From Methylococcales bacterium (GTDB lineage: Bacteria > Pseudomonadota > Gammaproteobacteria > Methylococcales > Methylomonadaceae), in the NCBI GenBank assembly GCA_030654015.1, contig JAURYI010000114.1, forward strand, positions 1 to 57,103: a DNA stretch of 57,103 nucleotides, given 5' to 3'. The number at the start of each line of letters is the position of its first letter. Position 1 is the stretch's first letter. Below are positions 29,610-39,317 of this stretch, piece after piece. The translations under genes were made by a program, and so were the position numbers. Below the pieces are notes generated by a model. It did not search any database. It was not told the origin of the DNA and worked only from the letters and a program-made list of their open reading frames with translations.

Positions 29610-32344
29610 ACGATTACCGTCCAGACCCAGACCAATTACTGGCGCGTGTCGAACGTGATAATGCCAAAGCCAAACGCGGACGGCTGAAAATTTTCTTCGG
29701 CGCGGCGGCGGGGGTCGGTAAAAGTTACGCTATGTTACTGGCGGCACGCGAACGCCGCGCGGAAAATCTCGATGTTGTCATCGGTTTAATTGAAACCCAC
29801 GGACGCAAAGAAACACAGGCATTACTGAAAGGTTTGGAAGTGTTGCCCACGCGGCAAATCGACTATAAAGGCACGGTGCTGCATGAATTTGATATTGATG
29901 CCGCACTGAAACGCCGCCCCGCGATTATTATTGTTGATGAACTGGCACACACCAACGCGCCCAACTCGCGCCATCCAAAACGCTGGCAGGATATACACGA
30001 ATTAATTGATGCGGGTATTGATGTGTATACCGCGTTGAATGTCCAGCATCTGGAAAGCCTTAATGATGACATCGGGCAGATTTCAGGTATTCGCGTCTGG
30101 GAAACTGTGCCTGATACCGTGTTTGAAGATGCTGATGAAATCGAACTGGTGGATTTACCGCCCGATGAATTGCTGGTGCGCCTGAAAGAAGGCAAAATTT
30201 ATATTCCGCAACAAGCCCAGCAAGCGATTCAGCATTTTTTTCGTAAAGGCAATCTGATTGCGTTGCGCGAATTGGCGTTGCGCCAGACCGCCAACCGTGT
30301 TGATGCGCAAATGCTTGATTACCGTGAAGACCACGCTATACGCGATGTGTGGCAGGTCAATGAACGTATTTTGGTGTGTATAGGGCCGAATATGTTAGCA
30401 GAGCGATTGGTACGCGCGGGTAAGCGGGTGGCTGTGAGTTTACGAGCGCAATGGCTGGTAGTGTATGTGGAAACGCCGACCTTACAACGCTTGTCCGCAG
30501 AAAAACGTGATGGCATATTACGCATTTTGCGTCTCGCAGAACAGTTGGGTGCGGAAACCTTGACCCTCAGTGCGCCCGATATGGGCGAGGCGATTATCAA
30601 GTTATCGCGTGAACGTAATATCAACAAAATTCTGGTCGGTAAACCAACGCGGCGCGGCTGGAGACGCTGGCTGTTAGGTTCGGTGGTGGATGAACTTATC
30701 AGTCATGCGCATAATGTGAATATCTATTTATTGGGCAGCCCGCAAAATCCTGACGGTGACACGCCCGACGCTGACATCAGTTTGTTTCGTAAACGCCCGT
30801 TACCCGGTTTACAGCAACGGGCAGCGGCTAACAAGAAAGGCTATTACGCAGGTTATGGCTGGGCGGTATTCATTACGCTGTGCAGTGCTGGCATTGATTA
30901 TCTGCTGATAGATCGTCTGGCACTTGCCAATTTAGTGATGGTGTTTTTATTGGGTGTGGTGTTTGTGGCGACCCGTTTTGGCTGCGGGCCATCGGTGTTG
31001 GCATCGGTACTCGGTGTCGCTATTCTGGATTTTTTATTTGTGCCGCCGTATTACAGTTTTGCGGTGTCGGACAGTCAGTATTTAATCACTTTGCTCACTA
31101 TGCTGGTGGTGGGCGTGGTCATTAGTAATTTGATGATTAATGTGCATTCACAAGCCAAAGTTGCCGCGCATCGAGAACGCCGCGCGGCGGTGTTGTACGC
31201 CATGAGTCGGGAACTGGCAAACAGTCAGAGCGAGGAGGAGGTGGTGCGTATTGCGGTGCGCCATCTGCATTCCGAATTCAGCAGTCGTAATGTGATTTTA
31301 TTTCCCGACAGCAACGGGCGCATTATTTATCCCCAGCAAAAAAGTATGATTGAATCGTTGCACGGCGCGGATCTGAGCGTGGCACAATGGGTATTCGATC
31401 ATAATGAAATGGCAGGGCAGGGCACCAATACCTTACCCGGTGCGGAAGAAATTTATTTTCCTATCTGTGCAGAAGACAAGGTATTGGGGGTGTTGGCGTT
31501 ATTGCCGGTGAATTTACGCCGTGTATTTTTGCCCGAACAGCAAAAACTGCTGGATACTTTTTTACGGCAAATCGGGCAGGCGATTATTCGCATTCGCCTT
31601 GCCGAACAAGCCAAAATCACGCAAATGCAGGTGGAAGCAGAACGCTTGCGCAATTCCCTGCTCAGTGCTATTTCGCATGATTTACGCACCCCGTTAGCGA
31701 CTATTATCGGTTCAGCCAGCACGTTGCTGGAAGGTGAAGGGCAATTACAAGCGCAAGATAAACGGGATTTAAGTCGGGTGATTGTCGATGAAGCGGAACG
31801 TATGTCCAATTTAATCAACAACATTCTGGATATGGCGCGACTGGATGCAGGCGTGGTGGAACTCAATAAACAATGGCATCCGCTGGAAGAAATTATCGGT
31901 ACGGTATTGACGCGGCTGCATAAACATTTAGCGGGTCGTGTTGTGAAAGTCAAACTGCCTGAGGGTATCCCGATGGTATTTGTCGATGCGGTGATGATTG
32001 AACAAGTGCTGATTAATTTATTGGAAAACGCGGTGCGCTATACGCCGCAGGGCAGTCAACTGGATATTACCGCCGAGATGTACGACCATGCGGTGGAAAT
32101 TGCCGTTGCCGATTATGGTGCGGGCATTCCGAAAGGACGCGAAGAGCATTTGTTTGAAAAATTTTATCAGGCACGGCACGAAGCCGCGCAGAGCGGCGTG
32201 GGTTTGGGTTTGGCAATTTGTCGTGCTATTGTGGAAGCTCACGGTGGACGAATTACTGCGCAAAACAGACCCGAAGGCGGCGCGGTGTTTACCTTCGTCC
32301 TGCCGATTAATCAATCGCCGCCTGTGATGGAACTGGAAGAATAA
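29606..32344 (+). CDS. kdpD: KdpD osmosensitive K+ sensor histidine kinase
   Basis: Membrane sensor kinase/phosphatase for KdpE, responding to K+ limitation. The 912-residue protein has the N-terminal KdpD domain with a Walker A (GAAAGVGKS, 32-40) and VDELAHTNAPNSRHPKRWQD, a USP-like domain (about 250-370), four closely spaced membrane segments (about 412-515), a GAF-like domain, and the transmitter with His691 in SAISHDLRTPLATIIGS and an ATPase domain (NLLENAVRYTP, GLGLAICRAIVEAHGG). It has all domains of the E. coli protein (894 residues). Confidence 0.97.
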   Translation: MNDYRPDPDQLLARVERDNAKAKRGRLKIFFGAAAGVGKSYAMLLAARERRAENLDVVIGLIETHGRKETQALLKGLEVLPTRQIDYKGTVLHEFDIDAALKRRPAIIIVDELAHTNAPNSRHPKRWQDIHELIDAGIDVYTALNVQHLESLNDDIGQISGIRVWETVPDTVFEDADEIELVDLPPDELLVRLKEGKIYIPQQAQQAIQHFFRKGNLIALRELALRQTANRVDAQMLDYREDHAIRDVWQVNERILVCIGPNMLAERLVRAGKRVAVSLRAQWLVVYVETPTLQRLSAEKRDGILRILRLAEQLGAETLTLSAPDMGEAIIKLSRERNINKILVGKPTRRGWRRWLLGSVVDELISHAHNVNIYLLGSPQNPDGDTPDADISLFRKRPLPGLQQRAAANKKGYYAGYGWAVFITLCSAGIDYLLIDRLALANLVMVFLLGVVFVATRFGCGPSVLASVLGVAILDFLFVPPYYSFAVSDSQYLITLLTMLVVGVVISNLMINVHSQAKVAAHRERRAAVLYAMSRELANSQSEEEVVRIAVRHLHSEFSSRNVILFPDSNGRIIYPQQKSMIESLHGADLSVAQWVFDHNEMAGQGTNTLPGAEEIYFPICAEDKVLGVLALLPVNLRRVFLPEQQKLLDTFLRQIGQAIIRIRLAEQAKITQMQVEAERLRNSLLSAISHDLRTPLATIIGSASTLLEGEGQLQAQDKRDLSRVIVDEAERMSNLINNILDMARLDAGVVELNKQWHPLEEIIGTVLTRLHKHLAGRVVKVKLPEGIPMVFVDAVMIEQVLINLLENAVRYTPQGSQLDITAEMYDHAVEIAVADYGAGIPKGREEHLFEKFYQARHEAAQSGVGLGLAICRAIVEAHGGRITAQNRPEGGAVFTFVLPINQSPPVMELEE

Positions 32345-32345
32345 T

Positions 32346-33038
32346 GTGACTAATGCCCCCGTGATTATTGTCATCGAAGACGATCCACCGATACGCCGTT
32401 TTTTGCGCACGGGTTTGAGTACGCAGGGTTTTACCGTGTTTGAAGCCGACACGGGCAAGCAAGGCATTATCGAAGCGGAAGTGCGTAAACCCGATTTGGT
32501 GATATTGGATTTGGGTTTGCCCGATATGGAGGGCGTTGAAGTCATCAAAGCCATACGCGCGTGGTCAGCGATACCGATTATCATTCTGTCCGCACGCAGC
32601 AGTGAACAACATAAAATCGACGCGCTGGATGCGGGTGCAGATGATTATTTAACCAAGCCGTTTGGTTTTGGTGAATTACTGGCGCGTATTCGTGTGGCAT
32701 TACGTCATGCCATTCGCCCGATGGAACATATACAAGCGGATATATTTGCCACCGCGAATTTAAAAGTCGATCTGCACAATCGGGTGGTGACGCTTGATGA
32801 CGAGGAAGTTCATCTCACGCCGATTCAATATCGCCTGCTGGTCGTGCTGGTTAAACAGGCGGGCAGGGTATTGACGCACCAGCAAATTCTCAAAGAAGTC
32901 TGGGGTCCCTCTTATCAGGAAAACGCGCATTATTTACGCATTTATATGAGCCAGTTGCGGCAGAAACTGGAAGCCGACCCGACGCAACCCAAATTTTTAT
33001 TGACCGAATCAGGGGTTGGCTATCGCTTGAAAATCTAA
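32346..33038 (+). CDS. kdpE: KdpE response regulator (OmpR family)
   Basis: DNA-binding partner of KdpD that activates the kdp promoter. The receiver domain contains the acidic pocket IEDD (10-13), the phospho-acceptor Asp55 in LVILDLGLPD and the Lys of YLTKPFGFGELLARI. The C-terminal winged helix (HLTPIQYRLLVVLVKQAGRVLTHQQILKEVWG) ends GVGYRLKI. The start is GTG at 32346, one base after the kdpD stop, with GGAAG upstream. Length is 230 residues. Confidence 0.97.
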   Translation: MTNAPVIIVIEDDPPIRRFLRTGLSTQGFTVFEADTGKQGIIEAEVRKPDLVILDLGLPDMEGVEVIKAIRAWSAIPIIILSARSSEQHKIDALDAGADDYLTKPFGFGELLARIRVALRHAIRPMEHIQADIFATANLKVDLHNRVVTLDDEEVHLTPIQYRLLVVLVKQAGRVLTHQQILKEVWGPSYQENAHYLRIYMSQLRQKLEADPTQPKFLLTESGVGYRLKI

Positions 33039-33127
33039 GCGATTGTCCACGAAAAAGTGCGTTTTATGTCTTAACTGGCACGCATGATTTATAATCACTG
33101 CGACCTTTCAACTCTCTTTGCTCACAC

Positions 33128-34108
33128 ATGACCACACTCCCTTGGCAACACGCACACTGGGCGCATTTACACAGTTACCTTATGCAACAGCGCGTTCCGC
33201 AAGCCTTGCTGATTACAGGCAGTAAAGGCGTTGGCAAACAACAGCTTGCCGAACAATTTGCCGCCGCGTTATTGTGCGAACAGCCGCTTGCCGACAGCCA
33301 TGCCTGCGGGCGTTGTCATAGCTGTTTATTATTGCAAGCCCACACCCATCCTGATTTTATGCGGCTGCAACCTGACGAAGGCAAAACCACCATTGCCATC
33401 GACCAGATTCGGAATTTAATTACCAAACTGACTTTAAAGCCGCAGTTTGACCGCTATCGCGTAGTAATTCTTAATCCTGCCGATAAAATGAATACGGCGG
33501 CGGCAAATGCGTTTTTAAAATGTCTGGAAGAACCGAATGAACGCACGGTGCTGGTGTTAATCAGTGACCGACAAAGCAAATTACCCGCCACCATTCTCAG
33601 CCGTTGCCAGAAATTAGCCATTCCCATGCCTGACAAAAGCACGGTGTCGAACTGGTTGAAAACCCAAGCCATACACGACAACCCCGACGTATTGTTAGGC
33701 TTGGCGCAAGGTGCGCCGTTATTGGCATTGCGTTACGCGCAAGACGGCGTAGTTGCCCAGCGGAATGACTGTTTTAAACAATGGCTGGCGGTTTCCAAAC
33801 GTCAGACACACCCCGTCATCATCGCCGAACAATGGCTTAAACTGCCCGAAACCGCATTATTATTCTGGCTGACTTCGTGGGTGGTGGATTTAATTAAATG
33901 TAGTTATCAAAGTCATGCCGAACACTTGTATAATCCAGACTTACAGTCCGCATTACAAGGCTTGGCACAACAGCTCGATATTAGAGGTTTGTATCAATTG
34001 TACGATTTATTATTACTCAGTCGCACACGACTGGAGACCACCCTCAATAAACAATCCTTGTTTGAAGAACTTTTAATACAATGGTCTGAACTTAATCGGA
34101 GTCAATAA
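33128..34108 (+). CDS. holB: DNA polymerase III subunit delta'
   Basis: Part of the clamp loader that places the beta sliding clamp on primed DNA. The 326-residue AAA+ protein has a P-loop-like GSKGVGKQ (31-38), zinc-module cysteines at 50, 60, 63 and 66, ILNPADKMNTAAANAFLKCLEEP (Walker B region with the delta'-type change) and ATILSRCQKL (SRC motif). The C-terminal collar domain is present. It is followed one base later by pilZ. The usual upstream neighbour tmk is instead at 42,204 on the other strand. Confidence 0.95.
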   Translation: MTTLPWQHAHWAHLHSYLMQQRVPQALLITGSKGVGKQQLAEQFAAALLCEQPLADSHACGRCHSCLLLQAHTHPDFMRLQPDEGKTTIAIDQIRNLITKLTLKPQFDRYRVVILNPADKMNTAAANAFLKCLEEPNERTVLVLISDRQSKLPATILSRCQKLAIPMPDKSTVSNWLKTQAIHDNPDVLLGLAQGAPLLALRYAQDGVVAQRNDCFKQWLAVSKRQTHPVIIAEQWLKLPETALLFWLTSWVVDLIKCSYQSHAEHLYNPDLQSALQGLAQQLDIRGLYQLYDLLLLSRTRLETTLNKQSLFEELLIQWSELNRSQ

Positions 34109-34109
34109 C

Positions 34110-34475
34110 ATGGCAGAAGTCGCACCTGCACCCAGACAAGGCGGGGTATTAACCCTGCAAGTAAAAGATAAACCCGCGTTATATGCCGCCTATATGCCGT
34201 TTGTCATCGGCGGCGGCTTATTTATTCCCACTAATCGTGAATTCGCCATGGGACAGGAAGTCTTCATTTTGTTGCACATCATGGAAGAATCCGACCGCTT
34301 ACCCATTGCGGGCAAAGTGGTCTGGAAAACCCCGCCCAATTCCGAAGCGCACCGTATTTCAGGCATCGGCGTACAGTTCAATGTCAAAGACGGCAAAAGC
34401 ATCGACGCGCGTAATAAAATCGAAACCTATCTGGCGGGAGCATTAGAATCCGACCGTCCAACTCACACCATGTAA
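34110..34475 (+). CDS. pilZ: Type IV pilus assembly protein PilZ
   Basis: The 121-residue protein closely follows Pseudomonas PilZ: KDKPALYAAYMPFVIGGGLFIPTN, PIAGKVVWKTPP, GIGVQFN, ARNKIETYLAG and the C-terminal ESDRPTHTM. It lacks the RxxxR and D/NxSxxG c-di-GMP-binding motifs, as true PilZ does; the protein acts with FimX and PilB in pilus extension rather than as a nucleotide receptor. Its presence implies the organism makes type IV pili, though no pilus structural gene is in the window. It sits between holB and tatD with gaps of one and two bases. Confidence 0.95.
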   Translation: MAEVAPAPRQGGVLTLQVKDKPALYAAYMPFVIGGGLFIPTNREFAMGQEVFILLHIMEESDRLPIAGKVVWKTPPNSEAHRISGIGVQFNVKDGKSIDARNKIETYLAGALESDRPTHTM

Positions 34476-34477
34476 TT

Positions 34478-35254
34478 ATGCTAATTGACTCACATTGCCA
34501 CCTCGACCGTCTGGATTTAAAACCCTACAACGATGACTTTGCCTGCTTCATGCAGGAAGTCAAAAACAGTCGTATTGAACACTTACTGTGTATCGCTATC
34601 GACTTGGAATCTTACCCAGCGATGCTGGAATTGGTTGCTGATTACCCACAAATTTCTGTGTCTGTCGGTGTGCATCCTAATGTTGATGAGGGCGAAGACC
34701 CTAGCGTTGACAAACTCATTGCCTTGGGTGCGAATGACAAAGTGATTGCTATCGGTGAAACAGGGCTAGATTATTTCCGTAGCTCAGGGGATTTAAGCTG
34801 GCAACACCGCCACTTTCGCAACCACATTCAAGCCGCGAAAGCTCTAAAAAAACCGCTGATTATTCACACCCGCGAAGCCAAACAAGACACCTTGCGCATT
34901 CTGCAAGAAGAAGGCGCGAGTGAAGTCGGCGGCATTATTCATTGCTTTACCGAAGATTGGGATTTCGCCCAGCAAGCTCTGGATTTGAATTTTTACATTT
35001 CTTTTTCGGGTATCGTCACCTTTAACAGCGCGAAAGACATACAAGAAGTGGCAAAAAAAATCCCCGCAGATCGGTTTTTAATTGAAACTGACTCGCCGTA
35101 TTTAGCCCCCGTACCGTTTCGCGGCAGACCCAATTATCCGACTTATGTACGCTATGTTGCTGAACAAATTGCCAAGCTACGCGACACCTCGGTAGAAGAA
35201 ATCGCCCAACAATCCACCGCTAATTTTTATCAGCTATTCAATATGGCGGGTTAG
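34478..35254 (+). CDS. tatD: TatD-family metal-dependent deoxyribonuclease
   Basis: The 258-residue TIM-barrel hydrolase begins MLIDSHCHLDRLD with the metal-binding His6-x-His8, then GETGLDYF (bridging Glu), PLIIHTREA, GIIHCFTED and IETDSPYLAPVPFRGRPN (metal Asp). Members are 3'-5' exonucleases on DNA or RNA and take part in repair and RNA decay. The paralogue at the end of the holB-pilZ cluster is often called ycfH/yabD rather than tatD proper, so the symbol indicates the family. The second base after pilZ's stop begins its start region, so it is co-transcribed. Confidence 0.9.
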   Translation: MLIDSHCHLDRLDLKPYNDDFACFMQEVKNSRIEHLLCIAIDLESYPAMLELVADYPQISVSVGVHPNVDEGEDPSVDKLIALGANDKVIAIGETGLDYFRSSGDLSWQHRHFRNHIQAAKALKKPLIIHTREAKQDTLRILQEEGASEVGGIIHCFTEDWDFAQQALDLNFYISFSGIVTFNSAKDIQEVAKKIPADRFLIETDSPYLAPVPFRGRPNYPTYVRYVAEQIAKLRDTSVEEIAQQSTANFYQLFNMAG

Positions 35255-35307
35255 TATTATTCCCATGTACCAGCATCACAGCCCGCAGTTAAGGATTTTT
35301 ACAAAAT

Positions 35308-35355
35308 TGTGGGAGTGGCTTTAGCCACGTCGTCGCGGCTAAAGCCACTCCCACA
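35308..35355. repeat. Near-perfect 48-bp palindrome after tatD
   Basis: Arms TGTGGGAGTGGCTTTAGCC and GGCTAAAGCCACTCCCACA are exact inverted repeats of 19 bases around a 10-base centre. It has no T tract and looks like a dispersed palindromic repeat; this GTGGGAGTGGCTTTAGCC type is seen in several gammaproteobacteria, from memory. Confidence 0.85.
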
Positions 35356-35379
35356 CCGTCATAACCAACAGGACAAACT

Positions 35380-36144
35380 ATGCCCATTTCGCTTGCTGAA
35401 CTTGAACAAGTCGTGCGTGAAGCAGGAACTATCGCTTTAACTTATTTTAAAGACCTCAAAAATGTCGCCATCAACCAAAAAAGTCCGCGTGATTTTGTCA
35501 CCGCCGCCGATGTTGCCGTGGAAGCATTTTTAAAACAAACCCTGACAGAACGATACCCAGAATACGGTTTCTGGGGCGAAGAAAGCGGGCAAACTGCCAA
35601 TCAAACCAACCGCTGGATTGTTGACCCGATTGACGGCACGCACTCATTTTCCAAAGGGCAGTATTTCTGGTCTATCAGCGTCGCGCTGGAAATTGACCAA
35701 CAGCTGGTCATGGGTGCGGTCTATGCGCCCGCATTGAATGATTATTACTGTGCGGAACACGGCAAAGGCGCGTGGAAAAATGGCGAACCGACGCGCGTTT
35801 CCGATGAAACCAGCCTAGAAAACTCCATGATAGCCACAGGTTTTGCCTGTCTGCGCAGCTACTTAACCGACAACAATCTGGCGCGTTTCGGCAGAGTTGC
35901 CCAACACACCACAGGACAACGCCGTTTCGGTTCAGCGGCAATGGATTTATGTTTAGTGGCAGATGGTCAGGTCGATGCCTTTTGGGAGCAGGAATTAAAC
36001 CTGTACGACGTGGCGGCAGGTGCATTAATCGCCCAAGAAGCAGGTGGTACGGTCACTGATTTTCAAGGCAATAATGGTATTTTCCCCAAACAGATTTTAG
36101 CCACCAACGGCAAAATTCTGGATCAGTTGTTGCCGTTGATGTGA
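35380..36144 (+). CDS. Inositol-monophosphatase-family phosphatase
   Basis: The 254-residue protein carries the metal-binding residues of the IMPase/FIG superfamily: GEESG (Glu67/Glu68), WIVDPIDGTHSF (Asp82, Asp85) and the distal Asp in WEQELNLYDVAAGALI. The Mg-dependent reaction removes phosphate from inositol phosphates, histidinol phosphate, PAP or similar substrates; sequence alone does not say which. Members with WEQELNLYDVAAG can be HisN-type histidinol phosphatases, so that role is possible. It is followed 18 bp later by a dehydrogenase gene with a GGTGAG ribosome site. Confidence 0.88.
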   Translation: MPISLAELEQVVREAGTIALTYFKDLKNVAINQKSPRDFVTAADVAVEAFLKQTLTERYPEYGFWGEESGQTANQTNRWIVDPIDGTHSFSKGQYFWSISVALEIDQQLVMGAVYAPALNDYYCAEHGKGAWKNGEPTRVSDETSLENSMIATGFACLRSYLTDNNLARFGRVAQHTTGQRRFGSAAMDLCLVADGQVDAFWEQELNLYDVAAGALIAQEAGGTVTDFQGNNGIFPKQILATNGKILDQLLPLM

Positions 36145-36162
36145 TTTTATTAAGGTGAGTTT

Positions 36163-36999
36163 ATGAAAGTAGGCATAATCGGTTTAGGTGCAATGGGCTT
36201 AGGCATGGCAAGACGACTTGCTAATGCAGGTTTTCTGGCAGGAGTTTACAATCGCACCGCCGCCAAAATGGCAGAATTTAACGTCACGCATTACGCACAC
36301 CCCGAACTGTTAGCGGCAGACATGGATGTGATTGTGCTGTGCGTATCGGCGGATAAAGACGTGTTAGACATGGTTGATGCCATCGCTACCACTATCAAAC
36401 CCAACACCATCGTCATAGACACTTCCACCGTCAGTAGCGAAACCGCCCAACAAGCCGCCGCCTGTCTAGCCAAACAGCAAGCCGCATTTCTGGACGCGCC
36501 TGTGTCGGGTGGTGTGGAAGGCGCGAAAAACGGCACGTTATCGATGATGGTCGGCGGGGATGCGGATATTTTAAACCGTGTGCGCCCTGTCTTGGCGTGT
36601 ATGACCGCACGCATTATTCACATCGGCGCAACAGGTTCAGGACAAGCCACCAAAGCCGTCAATCAAATCATGTGCGCAGGTATCAACCAAGCCGTTACCG
36701 AAGCCTTAGCCTTTGCCGAAGCACAACAGCTACCCATGGCGAAAGTCATCGAAGTGATTGCAGGCGGCGCGGCAGGTAATTGGTTTCTTGATCATCGCGG
36801 CTTGACCATGACCCAAGGCGAATTCAGCACAGGTTTTAAACTCGCTTTACATCACAAAGATTTAAAAATCGCCGAGATAATGGCGGCGCAAGCGGGCGTT
36901 GCGATACCGTTGGCGGCAATGACCATTACCGATTACGAGCAGTTAATGCGTGAGGGTTATGGTGATGAAGATATATCAGCGTTGTATCGACTAAAGTAG
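36163..36999 (+). CDS. NAD(P)-dependent beta-hydroxyacid dehydrogenase (HIBADH/GarR family)
   Basis: The 278-residue protein has the Rossmann signature VGIIGLGAMGLGMARRLANAG, the family substrate-binding motif DAPVSGGVEGAKNGTLSMMVGG, and the catalytic Lys in GSGQATKAVNQIMCAGINQA, followed by the all-helical dimerisation domain. Relatives reduce tartronate semialdehyde, 3-hydroxyisobutyrate, succinic semialdehyde or glyoxylate; the substrate cannot be assigned here. In C1-using bacteria a glyoxylate or succinic-semialdehyde reductase role would be plausible, which is inference. Probably co-transcribed with the phosphatase. Confidence 0.9.
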   Translation: MKVGIIGLGAMGLGMARRLANAGFLAGVYNRTAAKMAEFNVTHYAHPELLAADMDVIVLCVSADKDVLDMVDAIATTIKPNTIVIDTSTVSSETAQQAAACLAKQQAAFLDAPVSGGVEGAKNGTLSMMVGGDADILNRVRPVLACMTARIIHIGATGSGQATKAVNQIMCAGINQAVTEALAFAEAQQLPMAKVIEVIAGGAAGNWFLDHRGLTMTQGEFSTGFKLALHHKDLKIAEIMAAQAGVAIPLAAMTITDYEQLMREGYGDEDISALYRLK

Positions 37000-37128
37000 G
37001 GTGGGCGGGGGTTTTTGCCCACCGTTTACGCTGAGGCGGGTATAAAAATCAACCCGTAATATGGGCAAGCGTAGGATGGGTTAGAGCGATAACTCGAACG
37101 ATGCGCCTCGTGCCTCGACACATCCTAC
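36996..37128. repeat. Two adjacent palindromic repeats (GTAGGGTGGGC and GTAGGATGGG types)
   Basis: GTGGGC (37001-37006) and GCCCAC (37017-37022) form one hairpin overlapping the dehydrogenase stop. GTAGGATG (37071) and CATCCTAC (37121-37128) bound a second one. Related GTAGG arms recur at 55,970 and 57,039. Confidence 0.7.
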
Positions 37129-37133
37129 GGCTA

Positions 37134-37466
37134 TTAGCGCATCTTACGGGTTGACTCTAAGTGAGAGCCGCAATATTTTTCATTCTTCGAACTCCGCCGA
37201 ACTGTTTGAACAATATGTATTTGAACATACTTTCCTTGCTGCCCCAAACCACAGAAATAAAGATTGGTTAAATTTCCTAACGGGATAAATATGTAAATAT
37301 CTTGAAGTGTAAAGTCTTGTGGCCATTCCGTATGCGGAGTAAGAAACTGATTTAAAGAGTTTGTGCAAAGTAATTGACGGATAGCATCATATGGGCTTTC
37401 CGCTTGGTGTTGAGTTGCGTATGAACCGATGCCATCGCATTTTATGAAAAGAGAGAATAGTGCCAT
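37134..37466 (-). CDS. Hypothetical protein, 110 residues
   Basis: Not recognised. The frame begins MALFSLFIKCDGIGSYATQH and contains YDAIRQLLC, DFTLQDIYIFIPLGNLTNLYFC and a basic tail. GAGGTT lies just before the ATG (minus strand), a good ribosome site, and the frame reads like a compact globular alpha/beta protein, resembling small stand-alone immunity-type proteins in overall look only. It stands alone between two palindromic repeats, in the spacer between the dehydrogenase and prfC, which suggests an acquired gene. It could also be spurious. Confidence 0.5.
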   Translation of the reverse strand: MALFSLFIKCDGIGSYATQHQAESPYDAIRQLLCTNSLNQFLTPHTEWPQDFTLQDIYIFIPLGNLTNLYFCGLGQQGKYVQIHIVQTVRRSSKNEKYCGSHLESTRKMR

Positions 37467-37514
37467 TGTAACCTCATGAAATCCTAGAAATTATAAAACG
37501 ACCATAAAATCATT

Positions 37515-37585
37515 TAGTCCTGTAAATCAGAATAAGTCTGTTTGAGTAAGAGAGAAAACAGGCTTATTCTGGATCTACAAGACTA
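37515..37585. repeat. 71-bp imperfect hairpin downstream of prfC
   Basis: The left arm (37515-37543, starting TAGTCCTGTAAATC) and the right arm (37556-37585, ending GATCTACAAGACTA) are inverted repeats of about 29 bases with a few mismatches, meeting in CTGTTT/AAACAG around a 12-base loop. It has no T tract, so it is more like a miniature mobile element than a terminator, though it may stabilise the prfC transcript end. Confidence 0.75.
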
Positions 37586-37598
37586 TACCCACCGTGTT

Positions 37599-39179
37599 TT
37601 ACAACTCCCGCGTAGCACTAAATTTAATATCAGGCCAGCGTTCTTCGGTAAGTTGTAGATTTACGCGGCTGGTGGCTAAATAAACCAGATAGCCGCCGCC
37701 GTCTTCTGCGAGATTATCAAAGGCTTTATTTCTGAATTCTTCCAGTTTGGCGGGTTTGTCGGAACTTACCCAGCGCACGGTGGAAATGCCGATGTTGTCA
37801 TAGACACATTCCACGTTGTATTCACCTTTGAGGCGAAACGCGGTGACATCAAACTGGAGTACGCCGACTGCGCCTAAAATCAGGTCGTTGTTTTTTAACG
37901 GTCTGAATAATTGGGTCGCGCCTTCTTCGGTCAATTGCACCAAACCTTTTTGCAGGGCTTTGGCTCTTAACGGGTCTTTTAAAATCACGCGGCGGAATAA
38001 TTCAGGGGCAAAATAGGGAATACCGCCGTATTTCAGGGTTTCGCCTTGGGTGAAAGTGTCGCCGACTTGAATCGTGCCGTGATTATGCAGGCCGATAATG
38101 TCGCCCGCGTAGGCTTCTTCAACACTTTTACGGCTGTCTGCTTGGAAGGTAATGGCGTTGGACACTTGGACTTGTTTTCCCAAACGGGAATGGTACATTT
38201 TCATGCCTTTATCAAACTTACCCGAACAGACACGCAAAAACGCCACGCGGTCACGATGCGCAGGATCCATATTAGCTTGCACTTTAAAGACAAAGCCTGT
38301 GAATTTATCTTCTTCGGGCGATACTTCGCGCTGTTCTGCTTGGCGTGGTCTAGGCGATGGCGCGTATTCGGCAAAAGCATCCAATAATTCAATAATACCG
38401 AAGTTGTTAATCGCCGAACCGAAAAACACGGGCGTTAATTCACCCGCCAGATAATCAGGCAAATTAAATTCATGGCTCGCACCTTTGACTAAATCAATCT
38501 CGTCGCGTAATTCTTCGGCTTGATAGCCCAATAAGGTGTCGAGTTGCGGATTGTTCAAGCCTTTAATAACGGTGGCTTCGGCGATTTTTCCGCCATGTTG
38601 TGCGCTGAATAAATGAATTTCATCTTTATATAAGTGATAAACGCCTTTGAAGCGTTTGCCCATACCGATAGGCCACGTCATCGGTGCGCATTTGATATGT
38701 AACACGCTTTCTACTTCATCCAGCAATTCAATCGGTTCGCGACCTTCACGGTCTAATTTATTGATGAAGGTAAGAATCGGCGTGGTACGCAAACGGCAGA
38801 CTTCCATTAAATTAATGGTACGTTCTTCAACGCCTTTGGCTACGTCGATGACCATCAACGCGGAATCGACGGCAGTCAGGGTGCGATAAGTATCTTCGGA
38901 AAAGTCTTCATGACCCGGAGTATCAAGCAGATTCAGCACACAGCCTTTATGTTCAAACTGCATCACGGAAGTGGTGACCGAAATACCGCGTTCTTTTTCC
39001 ATTTCCATCCAGTCCGAAGTCGCGTGTCGCGCGGCTTTACGTCCTTTAACTGAACCCGCCAACTGAATTGCACCGCCGAACAATAACAGTTTTTCGGTGA
39101 TGGTGGTTTTTCCCGCGTCAGGGTGAGAAATAATGGCGAAAGTGCGGCGACGTTGCAGTTCTGAAAGCGATTCGGACAT
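37599..39179 (-). CDS. prfC: Peptide chain release factor 3
   Basis: GTPase that recycles RF1/RF2 from the ribosome after peptide release. The 526-residue protein carries G1 SHPDAGKTT, the switch region ([11 protein letters not shown]), G3 [16 protein letters not shown] and G4 NKLDRE, and then the RF3-specific domains II and III ([32 protein letters not shown]). Length fits E. coli RF3 (529). It is monocistronic on the minus strand, divergent from the secreted-protein gene at 39,318. Confidence 0.98.
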   Translation of the reverse strand: MSESLSELQRRRTFAIISHPDAGKTTITEKLLLFGGAIQLAGSVKGRKAARHATSDWMEMEKERGISVTTSVMQFEHKGCVLNLLDTPGHEDFSEDTYRTLTAVDSALMVIDVAKGVEERTINLMEVCRLRTTPILTFINKLDREGREPIELLDEVESVLHIKCAPMTWPIGMGKRFKGVYHLYKDEIHLFSAQHGGKIAEATVIKGLNNPQLDTLLGYQAEELRDEIDLVKGASHEFNLPDYLAGELTPVFFGSAINNFGIIELLDAFAEYAPSPRPRQAEQREVSPEEDKFTGFVFKVQANMDPAHRDRVAFLRVCSGKFDKGMKMYHSRLGKQVQVSNAITFQADSRKSVEEAYAGDIIGLHNHGTIQVGDTFTQGETLKYGGIPYFAPELFRRVILKDPLRAKALQKGLVQLTEEGATQLFRPLKNNDLILGAVGVLQFDVTAFRLKGEYNVECVYDNIGISTVRWVSSDKPAKLEEFRNKAFDNLAEDGGGYLVYLATSRVNLQLTEERWPDIKFSATREL

Positions 39180-39317
39180 GGTGTTGTAGATTGATGAATA
39201 AAACGATGAATTATAACTGATTATGCCGCGCCAAGTTTATGAAAACACTTGCACAAAGCCCTTGAATCAGTGATGCTTAAACCGTGTCTTTTTACTTCAT
39301 CGTGAGCCTTGGATTTT